A DNA stretch of 64,000 nucleotides from Symbiodinium natans (lineage: Eukaryota > Sar > Dinophyceae > Suessiales > Symbiodiniaceae): positions 90,001-154,000 of the forward strand of contig CAJNDS010002490.1 of the NCBI GenBank assembly GCA_905221605.1. The letters are read 5' to 3'. The position numbers were made by a program, and so were the translations under genes. The first letter of the stretch is position 1. The number at the start of each line of letters is the position of its first letter. Of this stretch, positions 56,820 to 64,000 are shown piece after piece. Under the pieces are notes generated by a model. The model was not told the origin of the DNA and did not search any database. It saw nothing but the letters and a program-made list of their open reading frames with translations.

Positions 56820-58345
56820 AGCGTAGAACATTGCAGGTCCTGTCCTTTCGGGCTGGAAGGGAGCGGTTTCCGGCGTCAAAGGTCAGCCAAAGCTACTGTT
56901 GCCGCCGATCCTTGTCTGAAGATGATGAGTCCCTCATCAGTACTGAAACTATGTATAGGCCCCTAGAGCAAGGATCGACAAGCGGCACCAAGTCCCATAT
57001 GGTGCTGCTCGTATCTCGCGGGTAAAAGAAACTCAAACCGAAACTGCTCAGGTGCGCAGTTGCAAGGATCACTGCTGAATCCGACTTTCCCTGGAAGCGA
57101 CTGCTTCAGGTTTTTACGCTTTAAAAGGCTCAGGGGTTTAGGGGCTTTGGGTTCAAGGGCAGCGGGGATTTGTAGAATAGGGTTTCAATGCTCCAGAAGG
57201 TTTAGGGGTTACGGGTTTATGGGGTTTCGGTTTGTTCGGGCCTTTTTTCCGGGCTTCTAGGGCTTCAGGTGTTGCAGGGATCTTTGTTTGTGGTTCTGAA
57301 GGCTTCAAACGTTGTACTTGTACTCGGGCTGCAAGGGAGCAGTGCCCCAGGGTCCCCAAAATCCGCCAGACCTGTACTGTTGCCGAGGATCCATTTTTGT
57401 TCTAAAGGAGCCCACATCCATGTTTGGCTACAACTTGACTCTATGGAACAAATGAAGTACACTCTCCCCAAATACTACAGACCAGCGCTGAAACTATGTT
57501 TGAGCCCCCTAAAAGCAAGGATCGATGGCGCTGCTTGTGTCTCGCGGGTCAAAGAAACTCAAACACCGAAACTGCTCTGCGCAGAAGGATCACTGCTGAA
57601 TCCGACTTTCCCTGCCTGGAAGCGACTGCTTCGGGTTTCAGCGCTTTGAAAGGCTCACGGGCTTCGGGGCTTTTAGGGGTCTCTAAGGATTTCCAGGAGT
57701 TCGTAAGGGTTGAAGGGTCCTTGCAGCATAGGGTTTCAATGCTCCAGAAGGTTTAGGGGTTACGGGTTTATGGGGTTTCGGTTTGTTCGGGCCTTTTTTC
57801 CGGGCTTCTAGGGCTTCAGGTGATGCAGGGATCTTTGTTTGTGGTTCTGAAGGCTTCAAACGTTGTACTTGTACTCGGGCTGCAAGGGAGCAGTGCCCCA
57901 GGGTCCCCAAGAATCCGCCAGACCTGTACTGTTGCCGACGATCCATTTTTCTTCTAAAGGAGCCCACACCCATGTTTGGCTACAACTTGAGTCTCTATGG
58001 AACAAATGAAGTACATTCTCCCCAAATACTACAGACCAGCGCTGAAACTATGTTTGAGCCCCCTAAAAGCAAGGATCGATGGCGCTGCTTGTGTCTCGCG
58101 GGCCAAAGAAACTCAAACCGAAACTGCTCTGTGCAGAAGGATCACTGCTGACTCCGACTTTCCCTGGAAGCGACTGCTTCGGGTTTTAGCGCTTTGAAAG
58201 GCTCACGGGCTTTTTAGGGGTCTCTAAGGATTTCCAAGAGTTCGTAAGGGTTGAAGGGTCCTTGCAGCATAGGGTTTCAATGCTCCAGAAGGTTTAGGGG
58301 TTAGGGGTGTATGGGGTTTCGGTTTGTTCGGGCCTTTTTTCCGGG
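56820..58345 (+). repeat. Large tandem repeat, about 540-bp unit, nearly three copies
   Basis: AAGGATCACTGCTGAATCCG recurs at 57062, 57587 and (with one change) 58138. Copies 2 and 3 are nearly identical; the first is partial and diverged. Open frames in several registers follow the repeat (FVVLKASNVVLV-type and LPKYYRPALKLCL) and are not supported as genes. Confidence 0.8.
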
Positions 58346-58349
58346 CTTC

Positions 58350-58915
58350 TAGGGCTTCAGGGCCTGTAGAAGGCCCCCCAAATAAGGCCCAAAGGGGGCA
58401 ACCCGGTGGCTCAAAAGTGTTCGATTTCCAATGAATTTAGCAAAGAATTCATATGGAAGAAATGACCCCTTCATTTTTCAGATCCGGGCCTGCAGAAGGA
58501 CCCCCACATAACGGAAACAGGATTGGCCAAAAGTCCTTCCGTCCGTTCTCCGTCCTTCCAAACCTATGTGGCGCGTCCTTGGTGCAGTTTCGGCCCCCTG
58601 AAACAGAGACTCAGGTAACATGCAGGGCCTGTAGAAGGCCCCCCCTTCAAGGCCAAAAGGGGGGAACCCCGACATTGGCCCCAATGAATGTAGCAAAGAG
58701 TTCATATGGAAGAAATGACCCCCTCATTTTTCATATCCGTCCGCCGTCATCTGTAAGCCCATACGCAGCCTGTAGATGGCTCCCCAAATAAGGCCCAAAG
58801 GAGGCAACCCGGGATTGGCTCGAAAGCGCTTGGTTTCCAATGAATTTAGCAAAGAATTCATATGGAAGAAATGACCCCTTCATTTTTCAGACCCGGGCCT
58901 GTAGAAGGCCCCCCA
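58350..58915 (+). repeat. Second tandem repeat, about 145-260 bp spacing, three copies
   Basis: GCCTGTAGAAGGCCCCCC and TTCATATGGAAGAAATGACC recur at about 58361/58450, 58626/58702 and 58768/58857. Confidence 0.75.
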
Positions 58916-58943
58916 CATAAGGCGGAGCCAGGATGCGTTGAGT

Positions 58944-59480
58944 TTTCCAGGTCTGGACCCCCCAAACGTCAGGTTTGGACCCCCCAAACGTTGCGGTTTC
59001 CAGGTTTGGACCCCGCAAACATCAGGTTTGGACCCCCCAAACGTTAACCCCCAAACGTTGAGGTTTCCAGGTTTGGACCCCCCAAATGTCAAGTTTGGAC
59101 CCCCCAAACGTTGAGTTTTCCAGGTTTGGACCCCCCAAACGTCAGGTTTGGACCCCCCAAACGTTTCCAGGTTTGGACCCCCCAAACGTCAGGTTTGGAG
59201 CCCCCAAACGTTGAGGTATCCAGGTTCCCCCCAAACGTCAGTTTGGACCCCCCAAACGTCAGGTTTGGACCCCCCAAACGTTGAGGTTTCCAGGTCAGGT
59301 TTCCCCCAAACGTTGAGGTTTCCAGGTTTGGACCCCCCAAACGTCAGGTTTGGACCCCCCAAACGTTGAGGTTTCCAGGTTTGGACCCCCCAAACGTCCA
59401 GGTTTGGACCCCCCAAACGTCAGGTTTGGACCCCCAAACATTGAGGTTTCCAGGTTTGGACCCCCCAAACATCAGGTTTG
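58944..59480 (+). repeat. Minisatellite TTTGGACCCCCCAAACGT, higher order
   Basis: A self-complementary 18-20 bp core repeats about 25 times, alternating with GAGGTTTCCAGG to form units of about 55 bp. Both strands are open (LDPPNVRFGPPKR and GGPNLTFGGSKP), a consequence of the palindromic unit. Confidence 0.85.
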
Positions 59481-59551
59481 CGGGGCAAAATCGGGCAAGA
59501 CTTGCATCTGCAGCCAGCTTCAATGGGTTGAAAGTGGAAACTTCTGCACAT

Positions 59552-60001
59552 CTAAACGGCTTGTGTCATCTTTGAGGCCACTGGAACAATCATCTGAGCG
59601 TGCGTGGAACTGAGGGAGCACTGGGGAAACAATGGGACGAAAACAAGAACTAGCGAAAGCCCCACGGCAGGTTTGAGGGTGCTGTCAATTGTGTAAACAG
59701 TCACTGTCCACACGCCAAGCGTTCGACTAAGTTCAAGACGTTTCGGCAGCGAGGTCGGAAGGAAGTGGCGTGCGCATCTTCTGGCGTCGCCAGAGAATAT
59801 GGCCATGCAATGGAGGCATTTCCATTGCTTGCATTTCTTCTCAGCTGGAACTTGGACCTCCTGTCGTCCTGCATAAAAGGTACGGACGTTCTTTGTCTCA
59901 CCCGGAGCCACTGCGACCAAGTGCTTCTCAAGCAAGGCCATGACCTCTCGGTTGTCCCGGTCATCACCATGATGCCGCCCCATGGCGCCACAAACGACCA
60001 C
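59552..60001 (-). CDS. Open frame with a BED-type zinc finger (hAT-like N-terminus)
   Basis: A 149-codon frame includes KQWKCLHCMAIFSGDARRCA followed by RH. W-x-C-x2-C-x3-F-S-G-x4-R-x3-H matches the BED zinc finger at the start of hAT transposases and of domesticated proteins derived from them. No transposase core is seen downstream in this frame, which loses coding character near 59700. It may be a first exon, or a truncated transposon. The 5' flank (60002-60420) has no heptamers and could hold a promoter. Confidence 0.42.
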   Translation of the reverse strand: MVVCGAMGRHHGDDRDNREVMALLEKHLVAVAPGETKNVRTFYAGRQEVQVPAEKKCKQWKCLHCMAIFSGDARRCARHFLPTSLPKRLELSRTLGVWTVTVYTIDSTLKPAVGLSLVLVFVPLFPQCSLSSTHAQMIVPVASKMTQAV

Positions 60002-60483
60002 AGAACAGGGAGAACAGGGCCGCAGGGTGCGAAGTTCTAAGTTTCAACCCCTTGGAATGTAGCTTGGGCTCAGCCTGTCTTTTCCGGACGAGCAGAATGC
60101 AGCAATCTTTGTAAAATGAAGATCTGCACCTGTTCTGGCGGCCTCGTCATTTCTTTTGCGGTGTCAAAACAGCAGCAGACATGCAGGCCAGGCCTTGCTT
60201 GGATCTAACTCAGCGTTGCTTGAATGTAGTCACAATGTAGTCTATCCCTGAAAAGACCAAACACGCCACTTTGAAGACTGCATAGGATCAGTTCCATGAT
60301 AACACGTAGCACGCGTAAAAAATATCACGGCGGCTGAGTTAAAAAAAAAAACGTGCACGTGGCTTTCAGTTCAACGTGAAGCTATAACGCATTACACACG
60401 TGAAAAACCCTACCTAGAATAAAATAGGGTCTTGGAAAGGTTTTTATGGGTATACCGACAAAGGGACCATCACGGAATCCTGA

Positions 60484-60675
60484 CCCTAAACCCTAAACCC
60501 TAAACCCTAAACCCTAAACCCTAAACCCTAAACCCTAAACCCCTAACCCCTAGCCCCTAACCCCTAAACCCTAAACCCTAAACCCTAAACCCTAAACCCT
60601 AAACCCTAAACCCTAAACCCTAAACCCTAAACCCTAAACCCTAAACCCTAAACCCTAAACCCAAACCCTAAACCC
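60484..60675. repeat. Long (CCCTAAA)n array
   Basis: About 26 units with CCCCTAA variants in the middle; faces a TTTAGGG array at 60801. Confidence 0.9.
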
Positions 60676-60701
60676 CGAAACCCTTTATAGATTTTCTGGA
60701 A

Positions 60702-60760
60702 TTTGGCATCTGGGGCAGCTACCAGTTCGCCTGTTTCGCGCCCGACCCCTTCATCAGGTG
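60702..60760 (+). CDS. Candidate exon, strand uncertain
   Basis: FGIWGSYQFACFAPDPFIR ends in an AG-GTGGAA donor on the plus strand. The minus strand reads LPPDEGVGRETGELVAAPDA. Large inverted heptamer arrays flank it on both sides. Confidence 0.25.
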
Positions 60761-60800
60761 GAAGACGTCGCCAGCCTTGGGAGTTGGTGCCTTCGGGTGG

Positions 60801-61040
60801 GTTTAGGGTTTAGGGTTTAGGGTTTAGGGTTTAGGGTTTAGGGTTTAGGGTTTAGGGTTTGGGGTTTGGGGTTTAGGGGTTTAGGGGTTTAGGGGTTTGG
60901 GGTTTGGGGTTTAGGGTTTAAGGTTTAGGGTTTGGGGTTTGGGGTTTGGGGTTTGGGGTTTAGGGTTTAGGGTTTGGGGTTTGGGGTTTAGGGTTTGGGG
61001 TTTGGGGTTTGGGGTGTGGGGGTTTAGGGTTTAGGGCTAC
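60801..61040 (+). repeat. Mixed (TTTAGGG)n/(TTTGGGG)n array
   Basis: About 33 units of two heptamer types in blocks. Confidence 0.9.
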
Positions 61041-61071
61041 GGGGTCTTTGGAGCACCGCACTGCTCGGCAC

Positions 61072-61144
61072 CTGGCAGTTGCCTGGAGAGTCTGGGCTTG
61101 CTCCGCGTTTTTGTCGGGGTACTTGTAGGACTCAATGTCGTTGC
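61072..61144 (-). CDS. Exon, minus strand
   Basis: NDIESYKYPDKNAEQAQTLQ follows CTTGGTGTCAG and leaves 2 nt at GTGCCG. The plus strand is less protein-like. Confidence 0.42.
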
Positions 61145-61275
61145 CTGACACCAAGACAAACGAGAAGACCCTAACACCCCCTCGGCCCTAACACCCGTAA
61201 ACCCTCAATCCTTACCCCTAACACCCCCTAAACCCTAAACCCTGAACCCTGAGCCCTAAACCTGCCCGCCACTCC

Positions 61276-61455
61276 ACACCTCTTCGGCCCAGACCGTCCC
61301 CTTTGCAAAAACCGGGTCCTGTGCCTTCTGGCCCCAAGTGACCCTCAACCTGCAACCTATTCACTCTCGAGTTTTCGATGAGAGGGCCCTTCGGCCCAGA
61401 CCGTCTCCTTCGCAAACACCTGAAGGGGTATCCTTTACGTTCTGGCCCCCAAGTG
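61276..61455. repeat. Direct duplication of about 65 bp
   Basis: TTCGGCCCAGACCGTC...TTCTGGCCCCAAGTGACC occurs at 61283-61343 and 61390-61459, spacing about 108 bp. Confidence 0.7.
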
Positions 61456-61534
61456 ACCCAGAAGTCCAATCATTGAAGGCTTGCTTGCTACTGCCTGTTG
61501 GGGCTTCCTCGTCTTCGAAGTCTTGCCAAACCAT
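61361..61534 (-). CDS. 57-codon frame with start and stop, minus strand
   Basis: An ATG at 61534 opens MVWQDFEDEEAPTGSSKQAF and SGSLGGQNVKDTPSGVCEGD and stops with TGA at 61361. It may be a terminal exon entered upstream of the ATG. Its 3' part overlaps one copy of a tandemly duplicated segment (61276-61455). Confidence 0.38.
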   Translation of the reverse strand: MVWQDFEDEEAPTGSSKQAFNDWTSGSLGGQNVKDTPSGVCEGDGLGRRALSSKTRE

Positions 61535-61777
61535 TCGAAGTCCTAACTAATTTCGCTCCGGTTGGTTTCGCCGTGAGTTGTGATTGGGTGGCCTGGGGGT
61601 GGGCATGTCTTCACACTATTGCGTTCAGCTGACCAATGCTACACCCCAAACCCCAAACCCCAAACCCTAAACCCTAAACCCTTGAATCCTGAACCCTGAA
61701 CCCTATAAACTCTGAACCCCGACATGGAGGCGGACTTTGGGAGGATGGGGGGGGGGGGGGGGGGGGGGGTTCGTTAA

Positions 61778-62016
61778 AGGTCTGTCGGATCTGGCACCCA
61801 TCCTGTCCTTGACTGTAAATAAACTCTTTGACTACACATCCCTTGCCCAGCACGGTCTTCCGCTTTCTTCTTGTCTGCCGACTGGAGGGCCACTAAACCC
61901 TAAACCCTAAACCCCAAACCCCAAACCCTAAACCCCAAACCCTAAACCCTAAACCCTAAACCCTAGCTCTGTTTTGTCACATTTCCTGCTCTTTCAGATC
62001 TTAACGTTTCGCACGG
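61778..62016 (-). CDS. Two-exon fragment, minus strand
   Basis: Exon near 61983-62021 reads PCETLRSERAGN (acceptor TTCCATTTCAG, GTGACA donor, phase 0). The next enters in phase 0 at about 61895 (ADKKKAEDRAGQG) and is open to a TAA at 61778. The plus strand also has an attractive terminal exon, 61998-62045 after TGCTCTTTCAG (ILTFRTASEMEPSHA, TAA), so the strand is unsettled. Confidence 0.35.
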
Positions 62017-62696
62017 CATCTGAAATGGAACCCTCACACGCATAACAACCATCAGCTCGGCATTGTGGGGAGGGGGGGGAATCCAATTTTCTCCAGGTAG
62101 GGATGATTTAGTGTCTTGAGGCAGTCAGGATTTTGGTGTTCTGGGACGTTTGCTAAGGCTCAGGGGGATGTGAAGTATGGTGTTTATTTCTGAGTATCCC
62201 CAAACGGACACCCAACATGCAACACTCAGTATGTCCACTCACCAAGAAATATAAGGATTCACCAATGTAAGAGTAGCACACACCCAGAGCGCCCAGAACC
62301 CCTGAATTGCGGAGCATACCTCATTTCCTTATAGCCCCAAACCCTCAACCCTAAACCCTCAGCTCAACTGAATACGGGGTATTGGGCTCTGAAGGAACCC
62401 TGTTTCAAATGTGAACGCGTGTTAGGTGTTCAACTGAAGGTTGCCCATCAAGTGTGGCACGGTTGGGCTTGGTAGGGTTGAGGGTTGAGGGTTTCGGGTT
62501 TAGGGTTTCGGGTTTCGGGTTTAGGGTTTGGGTTGAGGGTGTAGGGGTTAGGGTTCAGTATAGGGCGTCGAAGCCCCAAGTTCCTAAACTCCAAGCACTC
62601 CTTACTCAGGCTGATGCCACTGAGGGCAGACGAGGCTTGCGTCCAATCGTGCCAGGGCACCCTTTAATGCCAGGGTTTAAGGTATAGGTGATAGGT

Positions 62697-62840
62697 GCTA
62701 CAAGTAGGGGCCACGCTTCTATACTAACTTCAGTTCGGGGAATTGTAACCTAAATAGGAAGACTTATGTAACCCATTTAAGGGCACTTCTAACCCCGTTT
62801 ATAACTAGGGGGAGGGGGGGGGCCTACATGTAGGGTTTAT
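62697..62840. mobile_element. Family E element
   Basis: CTACAAGTAGGGGCC and GGCCTACATGTAGG are inverted ends; CTATACTAACTTCAGTTCGG inside. Confidence 0.65.
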
Positions 62841-62859
62841 ATAAATGACTTTTGTAGTC

Positions 62860-62962
62860 TTCATCAGTTACGGCTTACTAACAGCGGAGCCCAAAAAAAC
62901 AAGGAAACGCACGTGGGCCTTCGCTGTTCGCATACCAAGAGCCTGTGTCCTTGGCAACTGCT
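62860..62962 (-). CDS. Candidate terminal exon, minus strand
   Basis: LKQQLPRTQALGMRTAKAHV then RFLVFLGSAVSKP to TAA. It adjoins a family-E element at 62697-62837. Confidence 0.28.
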
Positions 62963-63134
62963 GTTTGAGGTGGAGTTTGGGGTTCAGGGTTCAGGGTCTA
63001 GGGTTTAGGGCTTAGGATACGTAGCCTGATGTCTCGGGTTTAGGGTATAGGGCCCAGGACATCGGGACTATAGTGCTGAAGGCTGAAGGTGCGAGCTATT
63101 GGGCCATATGGGTTTATGGCGTTGTCTCAGCATC

Positions 63135-63193
63135 TCAAGCGGAATAATGGCCGAGGAAAAGTTCTCCTCCTACAGAGCAAGTAGGCGGGCGCA
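63135..63193 (+). CDS. Candidate first or internal exon, plus strand
   Basis: After GCGTTGTCTCAG the frame reads ISSGIMAEEKFSSYRA and leaves 1 nt at GTAGGC; the ATG at 63161 could be a start codon. Confidence 0.3.
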
Positions 63194-63734
63194 TCCTCAT
63201 CTAACCCTAAACCCCAAACCCTAAACCCTGACCCCAAACCTCAACCCTTTAAAGACCCTAAAGCCCCAACAAGCCCGAAGCCCGAAGCCCGAAGCCCGAA
63301 GCTAGAAACATTGAAGCCCAAATCCTGAACACCCACACCCCTGAACCCTACACCCTACACCCTACCCCCTACCCCCCCCCCCCCCCACAAGACTCAAATC
63401 CAAAAGGGCAGAGAGTTTAATTAATGCTTAGGAGATTTAGCGCAAGTCCCTGCGATCTTGTCAAAAGCATCTCTAAATCATTGAGGTGGCATAAGTTCTG
63501 AGGTACTTCGCGGCATAACTCGGGGGCCCCGACATGCAGGATCCTTGCTATGGGAACTATCCCTAAACCTAAACCCTAAACCCTAAACCATTGTGGGGGG
63601 GGGGGGGGGGGAGCACATCCTCACCCTCCCCCCCCCCACACCTGACAGGCAAGACTGGCCTCAAAACCTTCCAAACATAACCCTTAAACCCTAAACACAC
63701 TAAACATGAAAAAAAACAAACCTAAAGGCTCTAA

Positions 63735-63945
63735 ACCCGAAATCCTAGACCCGGAACCCTAAACCCTAAACCCTAAACCCTAAACCCTAAACCCTAAACC
63801 CTAAACCCTAAACCCTAAAGGCTCTAAACCCGAAATCCTAATCCCTAAACCCTAAACCCTAAACTCTAAACCCTAAACCCTAAACCCTAAAGGCTCTAAA
63901 CCCGAAATCCTAAACCCGGAACCCTAAACCCTATACCCTAAACCC
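63735..63945. repeat. Higher-order CCCTAAA block
   Basis: Three repeats of GGCTCTAAACCCGAAATCCT followed by CCCTAAA runs (63727, 63818, 63891): amplification by block rather than by single heptamers. Confidence 0.75.
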
Positions 63946-64000
63946 GGACTCGTCCTGGTCGTGGGCGAGGAGGCCAGACTTTGGCTCAGGCAGTCCCTGG

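Noticed and set aside
57153-58197. Several 60-126 codon frames on both strands
   Set aside because: They repeat with the 540-bp tandem units and overlap each other in different registers; no splice-supported chain was found.
58862-59416. Pro/Gly-rich frames on both strands
   Set aside because: By-product of the palindromic minisatellite.
1-64000. CRISPR array
   Set aside because: Repeats are contiguous heptamers or dispersed inverted-repeat elements; there are no regularly spaced repeats with unique spacers and no cas genes.

Overview
This window looks like nuclear DNA of a protist with TTTAGGG-type telomere repeats, most likely a dinoflagellate or close alveolate relative. I see no bacterial operons, rRNA or tRNA. 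Three things support the call: hundreds of interstitial TTTAGGG/CCCTAAA heptamers, many short inverted-repeat elements (MITE-like), and protein-like sequence broken into mini-exons of about 15-240 bp that join in frame through GT-AG introns and, at some sites, GC-AG or possibly GA-AG introns. Non-canonical donors and introner-type elements are established features of dinoflagellate genomes; the species is inference.

Almost none of the long open frames is a gene by itself. Genes emerge when unique islands between heptamer tracts are read as exons and reading phase is carried across introns. Layout: 113-2027 minus, five-exon chain of unknown function; 4896-7593 plus, seven-exon 3' end with a stop, interdigitated with a minus-strand pair of exons (4239-6827) resembling the EF-hand tail of a cation channel; 12019-15515 minus, potassium-channel pore with a TVGYGD filter; 16297-17299 plus, small exons; 17665-21180 minus, 11 or more exons ending in a TIR-like domain; 21470-22089 plus, C-terminal exons; 23375-32330 minus, a long chain containing a second TVGYGD pore split by a GC-AG intron plus membrane segments; 33048-33375 minus, helical protein end; 38473-40395 minus; 42526-46970 minus, S4/S5-like channel exon and further exons; 48463-49124 plus, a five-exon 3' end; 49631-49732 plus, terminal exon; 51586-52237 minus, with the longest exon (240 bp); scattered exons to 56.4 kb; 56.8-59.5 kb, three tandem-repeat systems; 59.55-60.0 kb minus, a BED zinc-finger-like frame; further minus exons at 61-62 kb.

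About ten families of short palindromic elements recur, often abutting predicted exon edges so that their terminal TAG or AAG sits at the 3' splice site. Heptamer tracts frequently provide GTTTAGGG at the 5' splice site. The unifying picture (inference) is an intron landscape built from telomeric repeats and introner-like elements. All exon calls were made by eye, without transcripts or database searches; many islands are open on both strands, so strand and gene boundaries should be treated as provisional.
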